Positions 8,476 through 16,619 of a stretch of DNA of 42,952 bases are shown in pieces. The translations under genes were made by a program, and so were the position numbers. The DNA is taken from contig NZ_JADYTJ010000028.1 in assembly GCF_021531075.1 (NCBI RefSeq), positions 1 to 42,952 on the forward strand, written 5' to 3'. The notes under the pieces were generated by a model. That model saw nothing but the letters and a program-made list of their open reading frames with translations, made no database searches and had not been told where the DNA came from. Position 1 is the first letter of the stretch; the number at the start of each line of letters is the position of its first letter. Source of the stretch: Bacteroides caecigallinarum (lineage in GTDB: Bacteria; Bacteroidota; Bacteroidia; Bacteroidales; Bacteroidaceae).

Positions 8476-9441
8476 TTAAATAATACTGAAAATCTTTTTC
8501 TTTATAAAGTATGGTTGTCTGAATAATAAAGATTTAATACATTCTTTGTATGATACTTTGTAATATAATTTTTTTTCTGTTCGGTAGAATTCCATTATCT
8601 TATCGTTTAGCTCTTTTTTTTCTTTTTCAGAAATGGAAGTTTGTTTAAATAATTCCTGATTGAAATAGAAAACGCACTTCACCAGATAGTCGGCTACCGC
8701 ACCGGTCTCTTCTGCCGTCATGTCCCTGTCTTTTATCATATCGAAGTCATGTCTGTGTATGTACAGCAGGTCATCGAAGTTCTTGCGTTTTTTATTCGTG
8801 GTTATGGAGTTGTTTCTTAATATGTAGTTATACGTATTATCTTCTATACACACTATGCTTCTGGCTTTCGTTGCCATATTGAATGAAAAAAGTATGTCCT
8901 CGTGCAGCAAGTCCGTCTTGAATTCCATATTGTTTTCAGTCATGAAGGCTTTCTTTATCAGTTTGTTGCATGCCATCACAAACCATCTGTTTTTTAGATA
9001 CTCCACAAAAATACATTTGTTGTTGTCCAGATGTCCTTTGCTTTTCATCACATAATTCCATTTCGCTCCCACGATGTTGAAATTTCCCATAGCCACATCA
9101 GCTTGATACTTTTTTGCCTCCATGAATAATTTCTCAATAGCATCAGGCGGTAAAGTATCGTCACTATCCAGAAAATACACGTATTTCCCATTGGACACAT
9201 TCATTCCCGTATTTCTTGCAGCAGATAAACCTTTATTTTTATCGTGAGTCACTGTAGAAATATTAATGTCTCCCTTATATTCACATAAAAATTCGTTTAT
9301 TAGTTTCATACTGTTATCCTTACCGCAATCATCTACTAGAATAATTTCGATATTTCTGAAGGTTTGATTCAATACAGAGTTCAAACAGTCTATTACATAT
9401 TTCTCAACGTTATATATAGGTATAATTATAGATACTTCCAT
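8476..9441 (-). CDS. Glycosyltransferase family 2
   Basis: This 321-residue transferase begins MEVSIIIPIYNVEKYVIDC and has VDDCGKDNS (36-44) and the DSDD motif (92-95), as in family 2 enzymes of Bacteroides capsule loci. The C-terminal half (about 200-321) is a less conserved helical region likely to set the acceptor. The ATG at 9441 is preferred to a GTG two codons upstream. It lies 18 bases after a GT32-like gene's partner region in the same operon, so it acts on the same glycan. Confidence 0.87.
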   Translation of the reverse strand: MEVSIIIPIYNVEKYVIDCLNSVLNQTFRNIEIILVDDCGKDNSMKLINEFLCEYKGDINISTVTHDKNKGLSAARNTGMNVSNGKYVYFLDSDDTLPPDAIEKLFMEAKKYQADVAMGNFNIVGAKWNYVMKSKGHLDNNKCIFVEYLKNRWFVMACNKLIKKAFMTENNMEFKTDLLHEDILFSFNMATKARSIVCIEDNTYNYILRNNSITTNKKRKNFDDLLYIHRHDFDMIKDRDMTAEETGAVADYLVKCVFYFNQELFKQTSISEKEKKELNDKIMEFYRTEKKLYYKVSYKECIKSLLFRQPYFIKKKIFSII

Positions 9442-9457
9442 TGTCACAATTATAATA

Positions 9458-10150
9458 TTATTTTTTTAACTTTTTATAAGTCATCAGGTATATTTTGTGT
9501 AGAACCTTGTTTGATTTAATGAAGTTATAAATTGAAATTTTTAGTTTGTCTTTTGTCGTTACCCATGACCCGGCAAAATGATGGATTGTCACAGTATTTT
9601 TTGTCACCGTAATTTTTCCTGTCTTATATGATTTTGCAGTAAGGAAATCCTGCTCCAGAAGAACCATATCTCTAAAGTTTTCTGTTACAATCTCTTTCAT
9701 AATAAGTGGCAGAGGTCTTGTATCCAGTGTGTCGTCATTCTTTATAAAACTCCTTCCATTGTAATAATCCAGACATTTTTTCACCCATTCCGCACCTTTT
9801 TCTGCTCCGAACACCCCTGCTTCTATCCCTTCGTTGTCTTCATACCCCAAAATATATTTTCTATCCGTCAGATGGTTGAATGACTTAAGTACCTCTACAT
9901 CCATATCCATGTATATTCCGCCGTAATTATATACTGCATACAGTCGTATATAGTCTGCAGCAAAAGCATATTTTTTTGCTGCATATGCCTGCTGTGTCCA
10001 TAATGTGCTGTTTACGTCAAATTTTGACTTGTCCCATAACACGAATTCATATTCTGGAAGTTTTTCTTTCCATGATTTCATACAGCTTTTTAGTTGTTCA
10101 GGTATTTCTTCTCCACTAAGCCAACAATAATGTATTATTTTAGGTATCAT
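9458..10150 (-). CDS. GT32-like capsular polysaccharide glycosyltransferase
   Basis: This 230-residue protein begins IPKIIHYCWLSGEEIPEQL and carries a DxD at 82-84 in NYGGIYMDMDVEVLK, diagnostic of the Gly_transf_sug (DXD, Och1/GT32-type) family. Further conserved blocks are AADYIRLYAVYNYGG, and HHFAGSW near residue 190. It should transfer a hexose or hexosamine to the growing repeat unit. It fits in the operon with short spacing on both sides. Confidence 0.88.
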   Translation of the reverse strand: MIPKIIHYCWLSGEEIPEQLKSCMKSWKEKLPEYEFVLWDKSKFDVNSTLWTQQAYAAKKYAFAADYIRLYAVYNYGGIYMDMDVEVLKSFNHLTDRKYILGYEDNEGIEAGVFGAEKGAEWVKKCLDYYNGRSFIKNDDTLDTRPLPLIMKEIVTENFRDMVLLEQDFLTAKSYKTGKITVTKNTVTIHHFAGSWVTTKDKLKISIYNFIKSNKVLHKIYLMTYKKLKK

Positions 10151-10166
10151 AATTCTTCTGTTATAG

Positions 10167-11171
10167 TTATCTCTTATTTATCAGTTTGTAAACTTTCAAT
10201 ATTGTATATATTACCCATGTAGGTAAATTCATTTTTATACACTTTGCCAGCACCTTGTAGATGCCACATCCTGGTATATAGTATTCCTTTATCCTTCCGG
10301 CCTCTTTTCTCGCGCTTTCTACCACATTTCTGTAGTTTTCTTTGTTTGAATTTGTTATAGCCTTCATCATCTGGTCTATTCCGAATTCCGAGTAAATCTT
10401 TTTCAGATACCTCCTGTCATTAATTTCCATCACATCTTTCAGGACATCCATTTCCTTTATTAGCGTTTCTGCCACTCTTACATATTCTTCTGCCGGATGA
10501 AACCTAGTCGAGAGTGTTTCCTCACTATATCTCATATAGTGGTATGTTATTTCCTTTCTTAGGGTTATAAAATCCACGTATTGCAGATATTGCCAAACGA
10601 ATATATGATCTTCATGCGTCGATATATCCTTCCTGAATCTTATGTTTTCTCTGTTTAATAATCTCTTGTTGAACAGTTTTCCGCATGGGCATCCGTTCCC
10701 CAGGATGTTATATTTCACTATATTGTCCTGTTCCATTTTCCCGAAGCTTATATTCTCGTATTCAAAGAAGGGCTTGTTCATATATATATTGTTCCCAAAG
10801 TCATATAGCATACCTTGAATCACAATAGAATTTTCATTTTTACATTTGTCGAAAATCTCCAGATAGTTGTTCTCCACCCAGTCGTCGCTGTCAATGAAGC
10901 ATACCCAGTTAGCCTTAGCCATATCTATTCCTGTGTTTCTAGCTATGCTCACACCTTCGTTCTTCTTGTGCACCACAGTTATTCTTCCATCTTTTCGGGC
11001 GTATTCGTCACATATTCTTCCCGATTCGTCCGGACTGCCGTCGTCCACCAGTAGCAGCTCAAAGTTTTCCAGTGTCTGGTTCAATATGCTTTCTATGCAT
11101 CCCGATATATATTTTTCTGCCCTATACACCGGTACAATGACTGATATGTCAGGCCTTTCTGTATTTCTCAT
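10167..11171 (-). CDS. Glycosyltransferase family 2
   Basis: This 334-residue family 2 enzyme has DISVIVPVYRAEKYISGCIE (8-27), VDDGSPDESG (42-51), the VSIARNTGI block and FIDSDDW (92-98), which supplies the metal-binding aspartates. It is a paralogue-type relative of the 8476-9441 gene, with a similar two-part layout but clearly different sequence. It is predicted to extend the repeat unit. It is separated from the flippase by only 6 bases. Confidence 0.88.
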   Translation of the reverse strand: MRNTERPDISVIVPVYRAEKYISGCIESILNQTLENFELLLVDDGSPDESGRICDEYARKDGRITVVHKKNEGVSIARNTGIDMAKANWVCFIDSDDWVENNYLEIFDKCKNENSIVIQGMLYDFGNNIYMNKPFFEYENISFGKMEQDNIVKYNILGNGCPCGKLFNKRLLNRENIRFRKDISTHEDHIFVWQYLQYVDFITLRKEITYHYMRYSEETLSTRFHPAEEYVRVAETLIKEMDVLKDVMEINDRRYLKKIYSEFGIDQMMKAITNSNKENYRNVVESARKEAGRIKEYYIPGCGIYKVLAKCIKMNLPTWVIYTILKVYKLINKR

Positions 11172-11177
11172 ACCGTG

Positions 11178-12701
11178 CTATTTCCTTAATTTACTTGTTA
11201 TTACACTTTTTTCTTTTTGGGTACATCCCATTACATATGTACACATACCTACTGACACCACACACACTATACCTATGGCAAGGAACGAAGCGGTTTCTCC
11301 CATAGGTACCTGAATATATATAGCCAACGGTATTACAGGTGCAGCCATAGCCACTTTCAGAACAGGAACCATGACCTCCCTGAGATATCTTTTAATATCC
11401 ATACCTATCATCGGCAACACTATTTTCAGGCGTATATACTGTGTCAGTATTTCTATTACCATATGTATTATAAACACTATCTCCGGTTTCATTCCGGGAA
11501 TCTTCAGAGTAGCATATGCTATTGGTACAATCATCAGCAATGACGTCCCTTCGTATATTTGAAATTTCTTCAGCCTTCCTGTAGCATGTACAGCCGTTAT
11601 TATCGGGTTCGAGAAGCAATAAAGTATACTTACAGCCAACACAAGCCTCAGAAAGTTTACCGTATGTTCCGGAAACTCACCCAGCCACCATTTCAGCACA
11701 GTCTCTGCTTCAATAATAAGAGGAAGACATATCAGAAACAATAGGAAAAACGAATATTTCGAACTGGCAATAATCAGTGTATGCATTCTTTCCAGATTAC
11801 CCGAAGCATAGCTTTTTGTTAACTGTGGGTTTATTGCCATTTGAAAATTTACACAGAAGTTATTCACTATGTTCTGTACCTGCACTGCTATTCCTCTTGC
11901 TGCATTCACAGCTGGAGTAAAAAATATGTTTAACAGGATATTAAGTCCCTGTGTATATCCAAATACGGCCAGATTGCCGTTCATAGTCCATCCTGCATAG
12001 CTGAATATTTCCTTGAAAAGTTTCTTGTCTGTATTTCTGATATGCAGTCCCTTAGTTTCTTCGAACTTTCTGTTACAGTAAATTATATATACCACAAAGT
12101 CAAACATTTGTATTATGCATATATACACTGCATAGAATATCAGTTTGTCAAACGGTGTATATACCAGCATGAACACTGCTACCAGTTTCAGTATCGCATC
12201 GGCAAGTGTCAGATATGCAAAAGCCGACATTTTCTCATGAGCAATGATGGCTGCATTGTATGGCGAACATACAAATCCTCCTATGGCTGTCAGAATAGAA
12301 AGTTGATATACCCACATTGCCGCTGTTTCTCTTCCCTCCGGAATGTTCAGTTGCGTCATTACAAACCAGAGTCCCAACGTTTCGCTTATTATCAGTACAA
12401 TAACAGAGAACAGCAAATGAATTTTCACAATATTGCCAAAAGTATTCTTCAGCTCTTTCATATCTCCTTTTCCAAGCGAAAAAGTGATAAACCTTGCCGA
12501 AGCTCCGGCCAGTGAACCGGTCAGGAATCCCAAAAACGTGATTACTCCTCCCACCACGTTATTGATACCAAAATCCTCCACACCCAAAGTTTTCAGCACA
12601 ATTCTGGATGTATAAAGGCTAATCATCACCATTATGAACATCCTGATGTAAAGCAGAATACTGTTCTTTGCAATTCTTTTATTTTCGTTTGCGTTACTCA
12701 T
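11178..12701 (-). CDS. wzx: Wzx-like polysaccharide flippase
   Basis: This 507-residue MOP-superfamily (MATE-fold) exporter has about twelve to fourteen hydrophobic segments. The N-terminus RIAKNSILLYIRMFIMVMIS, followed by LYTSRIVLKTLGVEDFGINNVVGG, is the usual start of Bacteroides oligosaccharide flippases. It moves undecaprenyl-linked repeat units across the inner membrane for the polymerase. It is the first gene of the polysaccharide operon. I see no consensus promoter in the 95 bases upstream, so it may be read through from the ATPase gene at 12797-14338. The ATG at 12701 is chosen over the preceding TTG. Confidence 0.9.
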   Translation of the reverse strand: MSNANENKRIAKNSILLYIRMFIMVMISLYTSRIVLKTLGVEDFGINNVVGGVITFLGFLTGSLAGASARFITFSLGKGDMKELKNTFGNIVKIHLLFSVIVLIISETLGLWFVMTQLNIPEGRETAAMWVYQLSILTAIGGFVCSPYNAAIIAHEKMSAFAYLTLADAILKLVAVFMLVYTPFDKLIFYAVYICIIQMFDFVVYIIYCNRKFEETKGLHIRNTDKKLFKEIFSYAGWTMNGNLAVFGYTQGLNILLNIFFTPAVNAARGIAVQVQNIVNNFCVNFQMAINPQLTKSYASGNLERMHTLIIASSKYSFFLLFLICLPLIIEAETVLKWWLGEFPEHTVNFLRLVLAVSILYCFSNPIITAVHATGRLKKFQIYEGTSLLMIVPIAYATLKIPGMKPEIVFIIHMVIEILTQYIRLKIVLPMIGMDIKRYLREVMVPVLKVAMAAPVIPLAIYIQVPMGETASFLAIGIVCVVSVGMCTYVMGCTQKEKSVITSKLRK

Positions 12702-12796
12702 CAAATACGTTTATATTATTTGTATCCTAGATACTTCCTTAACTTCTCTAACTTCTTCTCTCCTCCCACCTTTTCGACATTCCTCGTCGCCTGAAC

Positions 12797-14338
12797 TCAC
12801 CTCACAATCCATCTCTCCACATTCCTATTCTCATTGCTGAAGTTCACTCCTATCTTCACCAGCTTTCTGCCGTCGCATTCGAAAGGAAGGGAATAGTCTT
12901 TGCTCTCTATCTGTTGCATTGCTTCTTCAGCAGTACCGTCCAGCTTGAATTCCATCACGTAGATATAGTCCGGTGTTTTCACCACCATATCTATTCTTCC
13001 TTCCGACGTGTGATACTCCGCCTGGGTATAGAAGCCCAGCAGTTTGAACAGGATGAACATCACGTTCTGGTAGTGCAGCTCCAGGTCGCGCACCAGCTCG
13101 TACGGAGTGTCGGCAAAGAAAGTCGTCAGGCGTTTCATGAAGGCATCCGTGTTTCCTGCACGTACATCCTTTACGAAACTTATTATTTCGAATGCAGCGT
13201 CCGAACCATCCATTCCCGTATAGCTAGGCAACAGGAACTTTATGAATCCGTTCTCCACTTCTTTGTTCGGGAACCCTAAGATATAAGTCTTGAACTCCTT
13301 GTCATAATCCTTTATTGTCAGATATCCGCTCTGATACAGAATCGGCACCGGATCCTTCCTGAAGGTCTCCAGTCCGTTCAGCGAGTCTGCCGTGGCATAT
13401 TCCTTCATCAGCTTCTTCAGATTATATTTGCAGCCCTTCATCAGTTCCACCAGGAAAGTGGGTGTTCCCGTCTCGAACCAGTAATCGCCGAACTCCTTCT
13501 TTGCGAATGTGTTCAGTATGCTGAACGGATTATATATGTCCATACATCTTCTATTGAAGTGATATCCGTCGTACATCTCCTTAAGTTTCATTTTAGTCTC
13601 TTCCACAGTCATCCCGTTGGCGGCGCCCAACTCTGCTATACTCTCTCCCATTGCAGTGTGGAGCTCTTCCTCAGTAATTCCACATATGCCGGAATATGCA
13701 AATTCCATCGAGATATCCCTCAGATTGTTCAGGTCGCTGAACACGCTCACCTTTCCGAACTTTGTCACTCCCGTCAGCAGGGCGAAGCGTATGTACCTGT
13801 CCATCGACTTCAATGCCCCATAGAAAGCCTTCAGCGTGTTTCTGTATTCATCCTGCAGAGCATCATTGTCTATGGCCTGCAGCATAGGTTTGTCGTATTC
13901 GTCCACCAGGATGACAGTATTTCTTCCCGTCTTTTCTGCAGCCCTGCGTATCACACCCTCAAATCTGGTAGCCAGCGAATACTCATCCGGATTTTTGCCA
14001 TACAGCGCCTCACACTGTTTCAGGAACAGGTCGAGCTTGTTCTCCAGGTCCTTCGGAGTGGCATATCTTTCCGTATTCAGGTCCAGATGCAATATCGGGT
14101 GTTCCTTCCATTCCTTTTCCAACTCCGCAATCTTCAACCCCTCGAACAGCTCCTTACTTCCGCTGAAATAAGCTTCCAGAGTGGAAATGAGCAGACTCTT
14201 CCCGAACCTGCGCGGACGGCTCAGAAAGTAGTATATACCATTGTTTGCCAAATCGTACACCAGGTCGGTCTTATCTATATAAAGATATCCGCCTTCACGG
14301 ATTTTCTCGAAATTCTGTATTCCTATAGGGTATTTCAT
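12797..14338 (-). CDS. AAA-ATPase-like / PD-(D/E)XK nuclease-domain protein, copy 1
   Basis: This 513-residue protein belongs to the large Bacteroidetes family with an AAA-ATPase_like N-terminus and a C-terminal PD-(D/E)XK (PDDEXK_9/DUF1703-type) domain. The start MKYPIGIQNFEKI, then RPRRFGKSLL (41-50, variant P-loop) and VILVDEYDKPML (Walker B), define the first domain. D450, E463 and K465 in GRIDMVV and VMEFKL match the nuclease active-site pattern. The family's function is not established; it is mobile and highly paralogous. All three copies here carry TTGACMAACATG at the start, so TTG three codons upstream remains possible. It lies downstream of a repeat cluster and shows only moderate identity to copies 2 and 3. 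Confidence 0.85.
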   Translation of the reverse strand: MKYPIGIQNFEKIREGGYLYIDKTDLVYDLANNGIYYFLSRPRRFGKSLLISTLEAYFSGSKELFEGLKIAELEKEWKEHPILHLDLNTERYATPKDLENKLDLFLKQCEALYGKNPDEYSLATRFEGVIRRAAEKTGRNTVILVDEYDKPMLQAIDNDALQDEYRNTLKAFYGALKSMDRYIRFALLTGVTKFGKVSVFSDLNNLRDISMEFAYSGICGITEEELHTAMGESIAELGAANGMTVEETKMKLKEMYDGYHFNRRCMDIYNPFSILNTFAKKEFGDYWFETGTPTFLVELMKGCKYNLKKLMKEYATADSLNGLETFRKDPVPILYQSGYLTIKDYDKEFKTYILGFPNKEVENGFIKFLLPSYTGMDGSDAAFEIISFVKDVRAGNTDAFMKRLTTFFADTPYELVRDLELHYQNVMFILFKLLGFYTQAEYHTSEGRIDMVVKTPDYIYVMEFKLDGTAEEAMQQIESKDYSLPFECDGRKLVKIGVNFSNENRNVERWIVR

Positions 14339-14380
14339 GTTTGTCAATTAATAATTAAGAGTTTATAGTGACTATGTGAT

Positions 14381-14513
14381 TAGATACTAGTTACTAGTTG
14401 ACTAGATACTAGTTGACTAGGATTTTAGGTACTAGGCAGTCCCTAGTCCCTCGTATCTAGTTCCTAGTATCTCGTCCCTAGTACCTAGTCTCTAGTCCCT
14501 CATATCTAACTAG
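14381..14513. repeat. CTAG-word repeat cluster 2
   Basis: About 130 bases of 7-8 base words: TAGATAC, TAGTTAC and TAGTTGAC at the left, then TAGTCCC, TAGTATC, TAGTACC and TAGTCTC at the right. The cluster lies between the broken HEPN gene and the ATPase copy 1 start, both on the minus strand. Confidence 0.85.
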
Positions 14514-14518
14514 AATAA

Positions 14519-14787
14519 TCAATCATTATTATCTACAAATAAGATCATCTCCTTTACTGTAACGAGCATTTCCGGTAAATTGGTTCTCACAACATTATAT
14601 ACAATTTCCGCATCTAAATCAAAATAGTGATGTGCAATAATATCTCTGATTCCCATAGCACCCTTCCAGTCAATCATGGGGAATTGTGTAAGGAGTTCTT
14701 TGTTCGTAAGTTTATCTACTCCTTTGATGTTTCCAAAGTCATTTCTATTTTATGTAACAGATGTAAGACATGCTCTTTCTTATACAT
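14519..14787 (-). pseudogene. HEPN (DUF86/HepT-like) toxin gene, broken by internal deletion and frameshift
   Basis: Reading from the ATG at 14787, the frame gives MYKKEHVLHLLHKIEMTLE followed by TSKE and a stop (TAG). In the next frame the rest of a DUF86-type protein resumes at once: GVDKLTNKELLTQFPMIDW, then GIRDIIAHHYFDLDAEIVYN, then a natural stop at 14519-14521. Intact family members have about 30-40 more residues between these blocks, so both an internal deletion and a frame change have occurred. The RxxxxHxY toxin motif (RDIIAHHY) survives in the second part. The ATG overlaps the stop of the MNT gene upstream, the normal layout of a type VII antitoxin-toxin pair. Confidence 0.85.
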
Positions 14788-15073
14788 AAATACCCTCCTC
14801 GATGATATCCTTTTTTAATAATGCATCCATATTCTGACGTATGCGTACTACATCCACTTCACAACCAAAAAGTTGTTTTAATTCTTCCTTAATATGAACA
14901 AGGCTGAATATATTTGGAACCTCCAAATCTACACATACATCCACATCACTATCTTCGGTCTGTTCACCCCTGGCTACAGAACCGAAAATACCAATCCTTG
15001 ATATACCGTAAAGTATTCCTCTTTTCTGTTTATATTCCTTTAATAACTGAACATACTCCTGTGTTGTTTTCAT
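14780..15073 (-). CDS. MNT-type nucleotidyltransferase antitoxin
   Basis: This 97-residue minimal nucleotidyltransferase has GSVARGE (31-37) followed by DSDVDV (41-46), giving the GS...DxD catalytic pattern of MntA-type antitoxins. These AMPylate a tyrosine of the partner HEPN ribonuclease to silence it. Its stop overlaps the start of the HEPN gene, which is broken here, so the antitoxin appears to have outlived its toxin. It has its own promoter at 15196-15227 and a leader of about 115 bases made of the palindrome core and CTAG words. Confidence 0.85.
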   Translation of the reverse strand: MKTTQEYVQLLKEYKQKRGILYGISRIGIFGSVARGEQTEDSDVDVCVDLEVPNIFSLVHIKEELKQLFGCEVDVVRIRQNMDALLKKDIIEEGIYV

Positions 15074-15082
15074 ACCTTCATG

Positions 15083-15189
15083 TTTGTTGTTAGTTTTTAG
15101 TTGTTAGAGCCATCCGGATGGAGAGCCTCGTCAACTTGTCAACTAAAAAACTAGTATCTAGTCCCTAGTATCTAGTCCCTCGTCCCTAA
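15083..15189. repeat. CTAG-word repeat cluster 3 with CCATCCGGATGG core
   Basis: GTTAGTTTTTAGTTGTTAGA leads into CCATCCGGATGG (15110-15121), GAGAGCCTCGTCAACTTG and then TAGTATC/TAGTCCC words. It forms almost the whole 5' leader of the MNT gene, as the same arrangement does for the HU-like genes. Confidence 0.85.
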
Positions 15190-15195
15190 TTTCCA

Positions 15196-15227
15196 CAAAG
15201 ATACATCTTTTTCACAATATCCCCAAC
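15196..15227 (-). promoter_or_regulatory. Promoter of the MNT/HEPN unit
   Basis: On the minus strand GTTG (complement of 15224-15227), a 20-base spacer and TATCTTTG (complement of 15196-15203) fit the Bacteroides consensus with one -33 mismatch. Confidence 0.6.
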
Positions 15228-15317
15228 TAAACCATGTCATTTCAGCCATGCTACATATATATTTCATTTGTGTTAAACCTATTTTCGTGCGGAAATCCAG
15301 ATTATGGCTGTAAACAT

Positions 15318-15348
15318 TTTGCCATATCGGATAAAACATCTAATTTTG
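15318..15348 (+). promoter_or_regulatory. Promoter of the WecA-like gene
   Basis: TTTG (15318-15321), a 19-base spacer and TAATTTTG (15341-15348) match the Bacteroides consensus exactly. The ATG is at 15409. It is divergent from the MNT promoter, with about 90 bases between the two -33 boxes. Confidence 0.75.
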
Positions 15349-15408
15349 TAGTTAAATGCCTTAATCAGGCATGTAGGAAACAAGTGGATTTAATGATATT
15401 ATATTTTT

Positions 15409-16515
15409 ATGGCTAATATTTATATTCTCATCGCTGCCTTTCTGGTGTCGGTGGTTTTAAGTAGGATTATCATCCCGAATATTCTGATAATTTCCCTCAG
15501 GAAAAGGCTGTTCGACCAGCCTGATGCCCGAAAGGTGCATAATCGACCCATTCCTCGTCTGGGTGGGGTGACATTTTTCCCGGTTATTGTATTTTCCTTT
15601 GCTGTTTTCACGGCAGCGAGAGTTATAGGCAACGACATTGTCTACGATGTCTTTACCCCTGCCGTGGCATGCGAGTTCCTGTTCCTCATAGCCGGTCTCA
15701 CACTGCTTTATATTGTCGGCATAGGCGACGATCTGGTGGGCGTACGCTATCGCAAGAAGTTCCTTGTTCAGATAGTGTCCGCAGCTCTCTTCCCCGTTGC
15801 CGGACTGTATATCAATAATTTCTACGGCCTATTCGACATCTATTTCATACCGTCGTACGTGGGCATTCCGCTCACTGTGCTCCTTGTAGTCTTCATTACG
15901 AATGCCATCAACCTTATCGATGGCATCGACGGACTTGCATCCGGACTCAGCATGGTGGCTCTGGTCATCTTCGGAGTGATTTTCATTCACTACGGCCTCT
16001 GGAACTATGCCATCCTGGCATTTATCTGCGTGGGAGTCATCATACCGTTCTTTGCCTACAACGTGTTTGGCAATGCCGACAAGGGACGCAAGATATTCAT
16101 GGGCGACACCGGTAGCCTTACCCTGGGATATATCATCAGTTTCTTCGTCATCAAATACTGTATGTATGTGCCCGGCGAAGACATGCAGGCCTACGGATCG
16201 CCTGTCGTAGTGGCGTTCAGCGTACTTCTCGTGCCATGTCTCGATGTCGTCAGGGTAGTGCTCAAACGTGCCCGTATGCACAAACCACTCTTCATGCCGG
16301 ACAAGAACCATATCCACCACAAGTTCCTCGATATGGGATTCACACCGCGCCGTGCACTTATCACCATACAGCTCATGTCGGCAGGCTTCTGTGCCTTCTC
16401 CTTCATAGCTGTCAGATATATGAACAATACCCTCGTATTCGTCATAGATATAGTGGTATGGACACTGCTCAATGTGTGGTTTAATAAGATTATAAATAAA
16501 AGACTTTATGGATGA
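15409..16515 (+). CDS. Undecaprenyl-phosphate N-acetylhexosamine 1-phosphate transferase (WecA/MraY family)
   Basis: This 368-residue polytopic inner-membrane enzyme transfers a HexNAc-1-phosphate to undecaprenyl phosphate, the first step of repeat-unit synthesis. Family motifs are all present: RKVHNRPIPRLGG (about 43-55), GIGDDLVGVRYRKKF (about 104-118), NAINLIDGIDGLASG (about 164-178), FMGDTGSLTLG (about 227-237) and the HIHHKFLDMG histidine motif (about 300). About ten to eleven membrane segments are visible. It probably primes the glycan built by the 5353-12701 operon. It is transcribed away from that operon and followed by a CTAG repeat cluster and Wzi. A role in a core or general O-glycan is possible too. 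Confidence 0.9.
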   Translation: MANIYILIAAFLVSVVLSRIIIPNILIISLRKRLFDQPDARKVHNRPIPRLGGVTFFPVIVFSFAVFTAARVIGNDIVYDVFTPAVACEFLFLIAGLTLLYIVGIGDDLVGVRYRKKFLVQIVSAALFPVAGLYINNFYGLFDIYFIPSYVGIPLTVLLVVFITNAINLIDGIDGLASGLSMVALVIFGVIFIHYGLWNYAILAFICVGVIIPFFAYNVFGNADKGRKIFMGDTGSLTLGYIISFFVIKYCMYVPGEDMQAYGSPVVVAFSVLLVPCLDVVRVVLKRARMHKPLFMPDKNHIHHKFLDMGFTPRRALITIQLMSAGFCAFSFIAVRYMNNTLVFVIDIVVWTLLNVWFNKIINKRLYG

Positions 16516-16617
16516 CGAGGTTCTAGTCCCTAGTCCCTGGTATCTAGTCCCTGGTATCTAGTATCTCGTATCTAGTTTCTAACAACTAAAAACTAACAAC
16601 CAACAACTAAAAACTCA
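16516..16617. repeat. CTAG-word repeat cluster 4
   Basis: TAGTCCC, TGGTATC, TAGTATC and CTCGTATC words are followed by a CTAACAACTAAAAACTAAC tract running to 3 bases before the wzi start codon. It begins at the WecA-like stop codon. Confidence 0.85.
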
Positions 16618-16619
16618 AA

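Noticed and set aside
13559..14368. Plus-strand open frame across AAA-ATPase copy 1
   Set aside because: It is antisense to a clear family member and has no start context or homology.
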